A DNA stretch of 64,000 nucleotides from Fidelibacterota bacterium (GCA_018650445.1 JABIFX010000023.1:37347-101346); one strand, 5' to 3'; numbered from the stretch's first letter, positions 1-9,391 are shown. Translations and numbers: made by a program. The notes: generated by a model not told the origin, from the letters alone.

Positions 1-1
1 G

Positions 2-157
2 ATTACCTATCGCATCTTATGGACCCAGGCAGTAGTCAGAGCCTGTGAAGATAGAGATTTAAGCTGGGGATATTGGGAATTTGCTTCCGGTTTTGGGGCT
101 TTTGACCGATCTGCCGGTGAGTGGACGGCGCTACTCACTGCTCTCATCCAGAATTAG
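2..157 (+). CDS. GH5 family glycosidase, C-terminal fragment (5' end outside window)
   Basis: Reading from base 2, 51 codons stay open up to TAG at 155-157. The peptide contains 'LSWGYWEFASGFGAFD', which resembles the last beta-strand and helix of GH5 endoglucanase-type TIM barrels, where W-x-Y-W-E-F lines the active-site cleft. The gene starts left of the window, so length, signal peptide and catalytic glutamates cannot be seen. Its orientation and its position just before a beta-glucan operon suggest it belongs to the same glucan-degrading neighbourhood, which is inference. Family assignment rests on this C-terminal motif only. Confidence 0.7.
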   Translation: MTYRILWTQAVVRACEDRDLSWGYWEFASGFGAFDRSAGEWTALLTALIQN

Positions 158-275
158 TTCAGCTTTAACTTTCCACCATGTGGTGGGACCAATTCTACTT
201 GCTGCTTTCTCACTCAATCCCCTCTCAAATGTTTCTCACCCATTCCGATCTTAAATTCCTGATGGGTTCTCTTGA

Positions 276-565
276 TTAGATGTGAAGTGGCCAAAATATG
301 GGCAGCACAAAGACTGCTATTAGACCAAACAGAATGACCAGAGGCAATCCCACACGGTATAATCAGTAAAACGATAGCCTCCAATGCCCATGACCAGCAA
401 ATTTACCGGATGACCGACTGGACTTAAAAAACTGGCCGAACTCCCCAGGGCTACAACCATGGTCAGGGCATAGGGTGACAGTCCCATATTTGAGGCCGTT
501 ACAATGGCCATCGGCGCCATGAGAACTGCTATAGCAGCCGGGGGCATCACCTGGGCAAACAGATA
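276..565 (-). pseudogene. SLC13/DASS-type permease remnant, truncated and frameshifted
   Basis: The minus strand encodes 'MPPAAIAVLMAPMAI', 'ASFLSPVGHPVNLLVMG' and 'GGYRFTDY', characteristic of the last transmembrane region of SLC13-type (divalent anion/TrkA-C) permeases. After 'TDYT' the frame breaks at about 355-358. One base inserted there restores 'RVGLPLVILFGLIAVF' and 'LPIFWPL' down to TAA at 276-278. The upstream part of the permease (several hundred residues) is absent; homology fades above about base 565. This is therefore a 3' relic with a single-base deletion. A sequencing error could explain the frameshift but not the missing 5' part. Confidence 0.7.
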
Positions 566-891
566 ACCTGATACCCCTTGTAGGACCTGTCTACACAACC
601 GCAACATCCTTTTAGACATGTACAATTCGAACGATTTGAGCCCCCCTCATCAGTAACTAGTAATACTTTGTTCTGTTGCCGTACAAAGTACTTGACATTC
701 AGCCTCCTATTCGCATCTTTGTACGGTAAACGAACTAAGTAATTTTTGCTACATCCATTTGAAATTTTCGTAATTCTTTTTGACAGGGTTATTCGACTCA
801 AGATATAATGATTCTTGTTGCACGGTAATGTCCTCTGCTTTCACTGGGGTGCGGCTCAAGAACAAAGCTTTTAATACATGAGGAGGTTCTA
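566..891. promoter_or_regulatory. Upstream region of the glucan operon with an inverted repeat overlapping a candidate promoter
   Basis: This stretch has no convincing gene. It carries a perfect 10-bp inverted repeat, CCGTACAAAG at 679-688 and CTTTGTACGG at 717-726, 28 bases apart. Between and over the right arm is a TTG at 692-694 and CATCTTTG at 714-721, 19 bases apart, one mismatch from the Bacteroidetes-type TTG-N19-TAnnTTTG promoter. AGGAGG at 881-886 is the ribosome site for the gene at 892. Whether the repeat is an operator (for example for the ROK regulator encoded downstream) is inference; a leader of about 165 bases would follow. Confidence 0.4.
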
Positions 892-3800
892 ATGATGGCA
901 AAGCTTGGCAGACTCTCAATGCAGTCGCTCAGTTTTATGACAATTTTTATGGTAGGGATGATGTTCTTATCTACTGCAACCTATGCGGCGGATCATGTCC
1001 CCACCGTGTCTATCCAATCAGATGCTGCTGGTCAAAAGCTAATGGTTGATGGTGAGGATTTTATGATCAATGGTATGAACTGGGATTATTTCCCAATTGG
1101 TACCAATTACTCCTATTCCCTTTGGAACCAACCCGATCATATCATCGAGGCAGCTCTCAGCCGTGAGATGTCCCTTCTTAAAGGTATGGGTGTAAATACG
1201 ATACGTATGTACACCGGTGTTCAGCCAAGATGGGTAAAATACATTTACGAAGAGTATGGTATTTATACAGTACTGAATCACTCCTTCGGCCGCTATGGAT
1301 TTAATGTCAATGGCGTTTGGAAACCAAATGTCGATTATTCTGATCCAGACTTTCAGAAAGCGCTCATGGCTGAAGTTATGGGTGTTGTTAATGAATTTGA
1401 GGGCGTCCCTGGAGTCCTGATGTGGTTATTGGGCAATGAAAATAACTATGGTCTTTTCTGGGAGGGTGCAGAAACAGAGGATATTCCCGTTGGGGAAACT
1501 GTCCAAACGGTTAGAGCTCGCCATATGTACGCACTATTCAGTGATGCAATTGATGCTATTCACAAAGTTGACAACAAACGTCCCGTGGCCATTTGTAATG
1601 GTGACCTTCTCTTTGTAGACATCATCGCTGAAGAAATTAAAAATTTGGATATCCTGGGTAGCAATGTGTATCGAGGTAGCTCATTTACAGATTTTTTCCA
1701 GGTGGTGAAGGAAAAACTCGACGTTCCTGTTTACTTCACTGAGTTTGGTGCTGATGCTTTCAATGCCAAGGATATGCACGAAGACCAGGAAAATCAAACC
1801 AAATACCTCCTGAGCAATTGGCAGGAAATCTATGAACAGGCCTATGGTAAAGGCCTGATTGGTAACTCAATCGGTGGTCTGACCTTCCAGTTTAGTGACG
1901 GTTGGTGGAAATTTGGCCAAACCAGCAATCTTGATGTCCACGACATCAACGCTTCCTGGGCCAATGGTGGCTATCCCGCTGACCTTGAAGAGGGTCAGAA
2001 TAATATGAATGAGGAATGGTTCGGGATCTGTGCCAAGGGTCCCACTGATATAGAAGGATTGTATCAGCTATATCCAAGGGCTGCATACTATGCACTCAAG
2101 GAAGCCCACGCTCTTGATGTGTATGCCGCCGATATGGGTCTAAACGGTATCAAGGATCATTTTCGCTCTATTCAGCCAATGAATGCCATCCTATTGGCTC
2201 GCGGTGACAAGGCTGCCCTGGCATCAGAAGCCGGAAGTCTCGGTCGTATCAAGGGTCTGAGAATCGAAATGGAAACATATAGCACTGGAGCAAAACATAC
2301 CACAACTCCAGATGATCCTGTCCAGGGTAGCACTTCAATGCCCATTTCACAGGGTTTTGATCATATGCAATCTTACTACCTCTCGGTAGAAGCTACCCCT
2401 TCCCCAAATGTAACGGGTGAGGTCACATTCAATGTTTTGGGACACGTTGCCCAAACCTTGATTGACGAAATTTATTACGAAAAACGCGGAAGACCCCAAT
2501 CAGTCCTCACTGATGATGGATCTGTGACCCTTGATGGCGTTGATCGAGTTAGAATCTACAATGCTTCCATCACCTGGGATGATGACTTCTTTCGGTTAGA
2601 AGGTTTCTTCCGAACCGGTCATTATCACTGGGGCTATGAAGGTGATTTCTTTGGCCTCTATCCAGAAGCCAACTATGGCCCAAACCTGGACACATATGAT
2701 GGTAATGCTCCATTGGGCATAGAAATAGAAGGTAAAAGGAGACTAAGTGGTTTAAAATTAGCTTTCGGTCCTGAACTCTGGTGGGGAGCAAATCCAGCCT
2801 ACCTGGTCAAATATACCAAATCCAAGGGTCCATTTACCCTGACAGGTGTTTTCCAGGAAGATCTGGATAGTCAAGCACCTGCTATCACCTCTTTTGCCGT
2901 GCCTGTTCCTCCCACCAAAAAAGCAACACTTCACTTAGAAACCACTCGCGGAAATCTGGGTGTTGAGCTTGGTGGTATTTGGTCAGGAGCCACAAAGGTT
3001 GATGAAGTCTTTCAGATCGCTGAAGGTACTTCTGGTAATTATGAAATTTTACAGGATACCGTGAGAGCAGCTGATGCCTGGGGTGGTAAATTCAAGATCA
3101 CCTATTCCAGGGGACGTCTGAATTGGTACCTGCAAGGTGCCTCCATGGGTATCGTAGCCAACGGTGGTCCCACGGCAACCCAAACCTTTGCTGGCTGGCA
3201 TCTAAAGGATAGTGGTAGCGGTAACCAGAACAACATCATTACTGGTTTGACCATTCAGGCCGGCAATTTACAGATAGCCCCGAATTTTTTATGGCAGAAA
3301 CCACTGATTGGCCCTGTTCCCAGTGATGTCCAACAACCTGGCCGTCCAAGAAATGTCATTTCTGATCCTTTTGCAGTTCGCGGAAATCGTGAAACCACTG
3401 CTTTTGAGATGCTGCTGACTTACGATCCAACACCTGAGACCTGGTTCTATGAATGGAACAATGATCTTGCTGAAGATGCGCGCTTTGCTGCCAGTCTGGA
3501 TTATGTCTACAGGAAGCATCCTACCACACAGGATGCAGCTATTGGTATCTTTGCAGATGGACGTACGACCTTTGCCTTTCCAGGGGCTCCTCCAGCCCAG
3601 GATATATGGGAATTGAATGGTAGAGTTATCTCTAAATTCAACTCAAAACTGGGATTGATCTTAAACTTCTATCAGGGTCTTGGTGAAGCCAATGGAAACG
3701 ATTCGCTTCTCATTGAACGCTTTGGTGGTGACCTCAGACTTGTAAGTGGTTCAAAGAAACTCATGGCCATAGCCAAATTTAATGACTGGGGTCCATACGA

Positions 3801-4071
3801 TTATCATCGTGATTACAACCTCACCTACCCCATGCAGCTTGTACTTGATCTCTCAACCGTGGTTGGTAAAGCCGGCTGGTGGGATCTACCTCAGACACGT
3901 CTCGGTGTGAGCTACACATACCGTACCCTGGATTCAAATTCACCTCGATACTGCCCTGAGATGATGCTCAATGATCTCAATGAATTGGAATGCAATCCCG
4001 ATGCACTTGGTGCAGAGGAAGGCAACGAGTGGCAGATCATGACATACATGCACCTGAACATAGGACTATAG
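892..4071 (+). CDS. Clan-A glycosidase fused to a probable outer-membrane beta-barrel
   Basis: The 1059-residue protein has a signal peptide (cleavage near 'ATYA-AD', residue 32). A TIM-barrel glycosidase region spans about residues 45-415, with 'GMGVNTIRMY' near 98-107, the acid/base 'GNEN' (E183) and the nucleophile 'YFTEFGAD' (E284), as in clan GH-A families such as GH2 and GH5. Residues about 450-1059 are alternating amphipathic strands rich in Y, W, F and G, separated by polar loops. They end in 'MTYMHLNIGL', which looks like an outer-membrane porin barrel rather than a binding module. The start is set by AGGAGG five bases upstream; ATG-ATG follows. It heads a gene series for beta-1,3-glucan use, so a surface or periplasmic-face glucanase or transglucosidase coupled to a pore is plausible. 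The GH family is not resolved, and the barrel call rests on strand pattern alone. Confidence 0.6.
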   Translation: MMAKLGRLSMQSLSFMTIFMVGMMFLSTATYAADHVPTVSIQSDAAGQKLMVDGEDFMINGMNWDYFPIGTNYSYSLWNQPDHIIEAALSREMSLLKGMGVNTIRMYTGVQPRWVKYIYEEYGIYTVLNHSFGRYGFNVNGVWKPNVDYSDPDFQKALMAEVMGVVNEFEGVPGVLMWLLGNENNYGLFWEGAETEDIPVGETVQTVRARHMYALFSDAIDAIHKVDNKRPVAICNGDLLFVDIIAEEIKNLDILGSNVYRGSSFTDFFQVVKEKLDVPVYFTEFGADAFNAKDMHEDQENQTKYLLSNWQEIYEQAYGKGLIGNSIGGLTFQFSDGWWKFGQTSNLDVHDINASWANGGYPADLEEGQNNMNEEWFGICAKGPTDIEGLYQLYPRAAYYALKEAHALDVYAADMGLNGIKDHFRSIQPMNAILLARGDKAALASEAGSLGRIKGLRIEMETYSTGAKHTTTPDDPVQGSTSMPISQGFDHMQSYYLSVEATPSPNVTGEVTFNVLGHVAQTLIDEIYYEKRGRPQSVLTDDGSVTLDGVDRVRIYNASITWDDDFFRLEGFFRTGHYHWGYEGDFFGLYPEANYGPNLDTYDGNAPLGIEIEGKRRLSGLKLAFGPELWWGANPAYLVKYTKSKGPFTLTGVFQEDLDSQAPAITSFAVPVPPTKKATLHLETTRGNLGVELGGIWSGATKVDEVFQIAEGTSGNYEILQDTVRAADAWGGKFKITYSRGRLNWYLQGASMGIVANGGPTATQTFAGWHLKDSGSGNQNNIITGLTIQAGNLQIAPNFLWQKPLIGPVPSDVQQPGRPRNVISDPFAVRGNRETTAFEMLLTYDPTPETWFYEWNNDLAEDARFAASLDYVYRKHPTTQDAAIGIFADGRTTFAFPGAPPAQDIWELNGRVISKFNSKLGLILNFYQGLGEANGNDSLLIERFGGDLRLVSGSKKLMAIAKFNDWGPYDYHRDYNLTYPMQLVLDLSTVVGKAGWWDLPQTRLGVSYTYRTLDSNSPRYCPEMMLNDLNELECNPDALGAEEGNEWQIMTYMHLNIGL

Positions 4072-4140
4072 ATCATGAGTATTCGAAACAATACCTCAGG
4101 GTCAAAAGAGTCAGTTCTCAAAGGAGCAGGAGAATTCAAA

Positions 4141-7100
4141 ATGATTTTAAAGAATAAAACCAACAAATATGCCATCCTCACCTTGATGGTACTCGCAGGG
4201 TTGGTTTCCTGTGAAAGGGAGTTAGGTGTATTGGCACCAGCCCCCTTCCCAACCGATGCAGAAGTATTTATCGATGGGTTTGGCCCCAGCATTGAACCCA
4301 AGTCATTCTCTGGGACAAAACTAGATGCGCTGCAAACCGATGATACAGACACATATGATGGTAGTTCATCAATCGTTATCACCATCCCCGGCCCTGGAGA
4401 TCCCTCTGGCTCAACATGGTCTGGTGGCGCGCTGGTTGCCGGTGCTGCCCGCGACTTGAGTGGTTACAATGCATTGACCTTTTATGCCAAGGCCAACAAG
4501 GCACTCACACTGAATACTGTCGGATTTGGTAACGACAATGAAGCACCAAATCCATATGTGGCTGAGATCGCCAATTTGCCTATCACGACGTCGTGGATGC
4601 AGTACACCATCCCTATTCCATTAGCTGAGAAGCTGGTTCAGGAACAGGGTATGTTTTATTACTCAGAAGGTCAGGAAGACGGAGAAGGTGCTACGATCTG
4701 GCTGGATGAAATCCAGTTTGAATCGTTGGGAACCATTGCCCACCCCAGCTTCAGTTTTGCTTCTGACGAATTAAGTGTCTATCAAAATGCCATTATCTCC
4801 ATCCCCTCAATTACCGTTTCATTTGATGTGGGTGGTTCAAATGTGGATGTAAGCGCATCCTCTGAATACCTTACCTTTAGTTCATCAGACACCAGTATTA
4901 TCGGTGTAGATACTGATGGAACCTTGACAGCAAAGAACCTTGGCGATGCAACAGTATACGCATACCTCGGGGAAAACTCAGTTTCGGATTCTCTGGTTAT
5001 TAGCGTTGGGGAAGCACCACCGGAACCTGCCACAGCTGCACCGACTCCAACCGTTGCTGCTGATAGCGTGGTTTCCATCTATAGCAATGTCTACACAAGT
5101 GTCACTACACCAGACTTCTATACTTATTGGGAATTCTCAACAGCAGCTATACAGGAAGTAAGTCTTGATGGCAATGACGCCATGCAATTCCTGAATCTGA
5201 ATTTTGCTGGAATAGATTTCTCATCAAGTGATCTGGTTGACGCGTCAGCCATGACCACCTTCCATATGGATGTCTGGACCCCAGATCCAAGTGCAAGCCC
5301 AGCTGCATTTAAGATCCTCCTCGTTGATTTTGGACCTGATGGCGACTATGGTGGTTCAGATAACTCATCACATGAGTTGTCCATTACTGCTTCCTCCACA
5401 CCTGCCCTGGTCAGCGATGAATGGATGTCCCTGGATATCCCGATTTCCTCTTTCACAGGTCTAACCTCTCAGCATAATATCGCCCAGTTGGTCATTTCAG
5501 GAGACCCAAACACGGTCTATCTGGACAATATCTACTTCTGGGATAACGGCGACGTTCCTCCCCCACCTGTAGGTGGCGGTCCTTCTAGTGCAGCTCCAAC
5601 TCCAACAGCCCATGCTGATAGTGTGATATCCCTTTACAGTGATGCTTACACAGATGTAGCTGTTGATACCTGGGCGACTGGTTGGGAATTTTCCACTACC
5701 GTTTTTGAAGAGGTACAGGTTGAGAATGACGATGTGATTCTTTACACTGAGCTCAACTTCAATGGTATTGAATTCACAACTACACCAGTAGATGCCTCAG
5801 AGATGACCCGTTTCCATATGGATATCTGGACACCAGACCCTACTGCTTCTCCTGCTGATTTCAAGATCAAGTTGGTAGATTTTGGAGCCAATGGCGTCTA
5901 CGATGGTGGAGACGATTCTGAGCACGAACTCACTTTCACCTCAAGCAGCACGCCTGCTCTTGCCACTGAGTCGTGGGTGTCCCTTGATGTAGCCATAGAT
6001 GATTTCTCAGGTTTAACCTCCAAATCAAATCTGGCCCAGATGATCATCTCCGGAAGTGATGGACTGGATTCCATTTATGTAGATAATGTATACTTCTACA
6101 TTGGTGCAGGAGGTGGTGGCACAGCCACAACAAGTGGTCCTGCAGCCCCTGCTACTACACCCACAGTTGCTTCGGAAGATGTGATTTCCCTCTTTAGCAA
6201 TGCCTATACAGATGTCACTGTGGACAATTGGGCGACTGGTTGGCAATGGTCAACCGCTGTCCTTGAAGAGGTCCAGGTAGCCGGTGATGATATCAAACTT
6301 TACACTGCTCTCAATTTCAATGGCATTGAGTTTACCAGCGAGCAGTTGGATGTCTCAGAAATGACACATTTCCATATGGATATCTGGACACCAGATCCTA
6401 CAGCCTCACCTGCAACTTATAGTGTCAAGCTCATTGATTTTGGTGCCAATGGCTCCTATGACGGTGGTGATGATTCTGAACATGAATTGATGTTCACATC
6501 AAACAGCAACCCGGCTATTGAGACAGGGGCATGGGTAAATATTGATGTTTCCATGACTGCTTTTTCAGGTTTGACTGGTCGTGAGCATCTTGCTCAGATG
6601 GTCATCTCAGCCAGTGAGGGTCTGGATTCAGTTTATGTGGACAATGTCTATTTTTACAAAGAATCTGGTGGTAGCGGAACAGCTACTGAACCTGAAGCTC
6701 CTGCAACAGCACCCACAGTGGCAGCAGCAGATGTGATCTCCCTCTTCAGCAACGCCTATACAGATGTTACTGTGGACAACTGGGCAACAGGCTGGCAATG
6801 GTCAACCGCTGTCCTGGAAGATGTTCAGGTAGCCGGTGATGATGTCAAACTGTACACTCTGCTTAATTTCAATGGTATTGAGTTTACGACTCAGACGATT
6901 GATGCTTCTGCAATGACCCACTTCCATGTGGATATCTGGACACCGGATCCAACAGGTGCTCCAGCTACTTTTAACGTAAAACTCATCGATTTCGGTGCCA
7001 ATGGCTCATATGATGGAGGTGACGATTCTGAGCACGAACTGATCTTCACATCAAGCAGTTCTCCGGCTATTGCGACTGGGGAATGGGTTAGCATTGAGGT

Positions 7101-7215
7101 TCAACTTACTGATTTTAGCGGATTAACAGCACGCTCCCACATAGCCCAGATGGTCATCTCAGCCAGCGATGGTCTCAATACCGTGTATATGGACAATGTG
7201 TACTTCCACAAATGA
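4141..7215 (+). CDS. Multi-module carbohydrate-binding surface lipoprotein
   Basis: I place the start at 4141 because CAGGAG lies eight bases upstream and the peptide then begins with a lipoprotein signal ending 'LAGLVSC' (C24); an ATG at 4075 would add 22 residues before it. The 1024-residue protein has an N-terminal beta-sandwich (about 30-200), a bacterial Ig-like region (about 205-290) and four modules of about 185 residues (from about 297, 483, 668 and 852). Each module carries 'VISLFSNAYTDV', 'FHMDIWTPDPT', 'VKLIDFGANG' and 'YVDNVYF' or close variants. Such modules accompany laminarinases and glucan-uptake proteins in Bacteroidota and are taken to bind beta-glucan. No catalytic domain is visible. 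It probably holds polysaccharide at the cell surface beside the glycosidases. Modules 3 and 4 are very alike, pointing to recent duplication. Confidence 0.8.
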   Translation: MILKNKTNKYAILTLMVLAGLVSCERELGVLAPAPFPTDAEVFIDGFGPSIEPKSFSGTKLDALQTDDTDTYDGSSSIVITIPGPGDPSGSTWSGGALVAGAARDLSGYNALTFYAKANKALTLNTVGFGNDNEAPNPYVAEIANLPITTSWMQYTIPIPLAEKLVQEQGMFYYSEGQEDGEGATIWLDEIQFESLGTIAHPSFSFASDELSVYQNAIISIPSITVSFDVGGSNVDVSASSEYLTFSSSDTSIIGVDTDGTLTAKNLGDATVYAYLGENSVSDSLVISVGEAPPEPATAAPTPTVAADSVVSIYSNVYTSVTTPDFYTYWEFSTAAIQEVSLDGNDAMQFLNLNFAGIDFSSSDLVDASAMTTFHMDVWTPDPSASPAAFKILLVDFGPDGDYGGSDNSSHELSITASSTPALVSDEWMSLDIPISSFTGLTSQHNIAQLVISGDPNTVYLDNIYFWDNGDVPPPPVGGGPSSAAPTPTAHADSVISLYSDAYTDVAVDTWATGWEFSTTVFEEVQVENDDVILYTELNFNGIEFTTTPVDASEMTRFHMDIWTPDPTASPADFKIKLVDFGANGVYDGGDDSEHELTFTSSSTPALATESWVSLDVAIDDFSGLTSKSNLAQMIISGSDGLDSIYVDNVYFYIGAGGGGTATTSGPAAPATTPTVASEDVISLFSNAYTDVTVDNWATGWQWSTAVLEEVQVAGDDIKLYTALNFNGIEFTSEQLDVSEMTHFHMDIWTPDPTASPATYSVKLIDFGANGSYDGGDDSEHELMFTSNSNPAIETGAWVNIDVSMTAFSGLTGREHLAQMVISASEGLDSVYVDNVYFYKESGGSGTATEPEAPATAPTVAAADVISLFSNAYTDVTVDNWATGWQWSTAVLEDVQVAGDDVKLYTLLNFNGIEFTTQTIDASAMTHFHVDIWTPDPTGAPATFNVKLIDFGANGSYDGGDDSEHELIFTSSSSPAIATGEWVSIEVQLTDFSGLTARSHIAQMVISASDGLNTVYMDNVYFHK
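5032..7212 (+). repeat. Four tandem in-frame carbohydrate-binding module repeats
   Basis: Four copies of a unit of about 555 bases begin near 5032, 5590, 6145 and 6697. Linkers are Pro/Ala/Thr-rich ('AAPTPT', 'PATTPT', 'PATAPT'). Copies 3 and 4 share long identical stretches such as 'YTDVTVDNWATGWQW', while copy 1 is the most divergent. Two modules of the same type end the scaffold encoded at 19585-22959. Confidence 0.9.
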
Positions 7216-8489
7216 TAGACCCAAAAGACATAAGCAGACTTAGTTCCAACGCTGGTTACAGCCAGTCTGACTCCCTCGGTCGGCGTATTGTCGACCGCTG
7301 GGAATCCAAACCTCTGGCCGATTCTGTACTCCACCTCATCTGGCACAAGCATCAGATCTCCCGAGCTGAAATTGCCCGGGAATTGGGGCTGTCTAGATCA
7401 ACTGTCACTGAAGTTGTGAAAGAACTACTCAATTCTGGTTTTGTAAAAGAGGTTGGTAGTGGGATCTCTAGTGGAGGTCGCAAGCCCATCGTTCTGGAAT
7501 TCCAAAATGAAGCAAGAATCATCCTGGGCATAGACATTGGTGCGACCCATGTTGCAGCCACGCTCATTGACCTTAGCGGGGAAGTTCTCGCCTTCGTGAA
7601 ACAAGACCACTTTGTCCGTACAGATCCCAAAGGAACTCGAAATTTGGTGTTCGAGATCTGTGATGCGATTCTGAGTGAGATCAAAAATGGATCTAAACGA
7701 CTGCTGTGCATAGGCGTAGCCCTCCCCAGTCCCGTTGATCCCAATCATCCCGAGTGGTTATCTGAAGTTGTTATCCCTGCCTGGCGCGGTCATAGTGAGA
7801 TCGATTTACTCCACCGCCATTTTAACGTACCCGTCTATGTGGACAATGATGCCAATCTCGGTGCGCTGGCTGAACATCGCTGGGGCGCTGGTCGAGGTGT
7901 CAAAGATCTAACCTATGTAAAACTGGGCTATGGTGTTGGTGCTGGATTCATTCTCAATGGTGAGGTCTACCGCGGTGGCACTGGAATCGCCGGAGAAATG
8001 GGACACATCCCCATTAAGTCTGATGGCGAACTCTGTGAATGCGGACTCAAGGGATGCCTGGTAACACTGGTAGGTGGCAAAGCAATGGAAACACGCGTTG
8101 AGGAGTTGCTCTCCAAATATCCAGATAGCATGCTTGCAGACAAGCTAGCGACGCTGAAAAATATCGAAATTGCAGCCGGTAAGCAGGATGCTCTCGCGCT
8201 TCAACTTTTCAAGGAAACAGCTGAGTATGTGAGTATTGCCATTACAGGCTGGATCAATATGATGAATCCACGCCGCGTAATCCTTGGTGGCGATCGGAAA
8301 GAACTCCAACAGCAGATATTAAACCCCATTCAGGTAAAGATTCGAGATTGCTCTATCGTGGGATCTGTTGACAGCACAGAAGTGAGAACTGGAGAACTGG
8401 GCGAAAAGGCCGAAAGTATGGGTGCTGCCACCCTTGCATTGGAAGAAGTTTTCTCTGAACCCGGTTTCTATATGCGAAAATCATTATAA
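7212..8489 (+). CDS. ROK-family transcriptional regulator (NagC/XylR/Mlc type)
   Basis: The 425-residue protein has an N-terminal winged helix-turn-helix (about 40-100, 'ISRAEIARELGLSRSTV') followed by a ROK sugar-kinase-like fold. It shows the ATP-loop 'GIDIGATHVAATLID', the 'YVDNDANLGALAE' segment and the zinc motif 'CECGLKGC'. Proteins of this build are sugar- or sugar-phosphate-responsive repressors or activators. Its ATG overlaps the stop of the preceding lipoprotein gene (ATGA at 7212-7215), so the two are translationally coupled. Its place inside the glucan operon makes it the likely local regulator, with glucose or a beta-glucan product as effector; both are inference. The residue after the zinc motif 'GCL' is V where family members usually have E. 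Confidence 0.9.
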   Translation: MIDPKDISRLSSNAGYSQSDSLGRRIVDRWESKPLADSVLHLIWHKHQISRAEIARELGLSRSTVTEVVKELLNSGFVKEVGSGISSGGRKPIVLEFQNEARIILGIDIGATHVAATLIDLSGEVLAFVKQDHFVRTDPKGTRNLVFEICDAILSEIKNGSKRLLCIGVALPSPVDPNHPEWLSEVVIPAWRGHSEIDLLHRHFNVPVYVDNDANLGALAEHRWGAGRGVKDLTYVKLGYGVGAGFILNGEVYRGGTGIAGEMGHIPIKSDGELCECGLKGCLVTLVGGKAMETRVEELLSKYPDSMLADKLATLKNIEIAAGKQDALALQLFKETAEYVSIAITGWINMMNPRRVILGGDRKELQQQILNPIQVKIRDCSIVGSVDSTEVRTGELGEKAESMGAATLALEEVFSEPGFYMRKSL

Positions 8490-8503
8490 GGAAGAATCAT
8501 TTT

Positions 8504-9331
8504 ATGTCACTAAAATCTAAAATCATTCTACTTCCGCTCCTGACCCTGTCCCTTATTCCTTCTGTTCAGTGCAACAATAATGCTGAACCGGAAGAAAAGA
8601 AATGGGAGATCATCTGGCAGGACGAATTTGAAGGACCCCTTGGCCAATCACCAGACTCTGTCAACTGGATGTATGACACCTGGGGCAATGAATCTGGCTG
8701 GGGCAACAATCAGTTGGAATATGATACAGACCGACCTGAAAACGTTTCCCTGGATGGTGCTGGTAATCTCGCCATCGTAGCTCGTAAGGAATCTTACGCT
8801 GGTAAAGGCTATACCTCCGCCAGAATTACAACTCAGGGTCTCAGAGAATCGACATACGGGCGTTTCGAAGCCCGCATCAAGCTACCCTGGGGACAGGGAT
8901 TGTGGCCAGCCTTCTGGCTTCTGGGAAGTGATTTCAACACTGCTGGATGGCCCCATTGTGGGGAGATCGATATCATGGAATATCGTGGGCAGGAACCCAG
9001 TATCATTCACGGAACGCTTCATGGACCGGGATACTCTGGTGGCCAGGGCGTGGGAACTTCCTACCTATTATCAAACGCACGCTTTGATACTGATTTCCAT
9101 ACTTTCGCAGTCGAGTGGGATCTGGAAGGTATCAGTTGGTTCGTTGATGATGTCCTCTACCAAACCCTTGACAGTAATGATGTTAATGGAGACTGGGTCT
9201 ACGATCATCCCTTCTTCATCATTCTGAATCTCGCTGTAGGCGGTGGCTATGTCGGTTCCCCTGATGCTGACACAGTTTTCCCCCAAACTATGCTCATAGA
9301 CTATGTCAGAGTCTACCAGGAAGTTGAATAA
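8504..9331 (+). CDS. GH16 endo-beta-1,3-glucanase (laminarinase) lipoprotein
   Basis: The 275-residue protein is a single GH16 domain behind a lipoprotein signal ('LIPSVQC', C23). The catalytic signature 'GEIDIMEY' places the nucleophile at E154, the assisting D156 and the acid/base at E159. Family features 'WQDEFEG', 'YGRFEARIKLPWGQGLWPAFWLLG' (here split across residues 118-141) and 'MLIDYVRVYQ' are present. The length fits a minimal laminarinase without accessory modules. AAGGAAG lies upstream of the ATG. As a lipoprotein it should act on the outer membrane or in the periplasm, cutting internal beta-1,3 bonds. Beta-1,3/1,4-glucan is an alternative substrate, but the surrounding enzymes favour laminarin-type glucan. 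Confidence 0.92.
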   Translation: MSLKSKIILLPLLTLSLIPSVQCNNNAEPEEKKWEIIWQDEFEGPLGQSPDSVNWMYDTWGNESGWGNNQLEYDTDRPENVSLDGAGNLAIVARKESYAGKGYTSARITTQGLRESTYGRFEARIKLPWGQGLWPAFWLLGSDFNTAGWPHCGEIDIMEYRGQEPSIIHGTLHGPGYSGGQGVGTSYLLSNARFDTDFHTFAVEWDLEGISWFVDDVLYQTLDSNDVNGDWVYDHPFFIILNLAVGGGYVGSPDADTVFPQTMLIDYVRVYQEVE

Positions 9332-9391
9332 TTTTTATTTGAAATCATTTATAGATGTTTTTGATCAATTAGTGAAAAAGGAGCCACATCA

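Noticed and set aside
547..801. 84-codon minus-strand frame with 'LVTDEGGSNRSN' overlapping the SLC13 relic
   Set aside because: It overlaps the operon upstream region and the pseudogene in another frame, has no clear ribosome site and matches no family I recognise. It may be a decayed gene end but cannot be supported.
3912..4385. 157-codon minus-strand frame
   Set aside because: It is antisense to the end of the barrel-fused glycosidase and the start of the lipoprotein, both of which have strong ribosome sites and family features.
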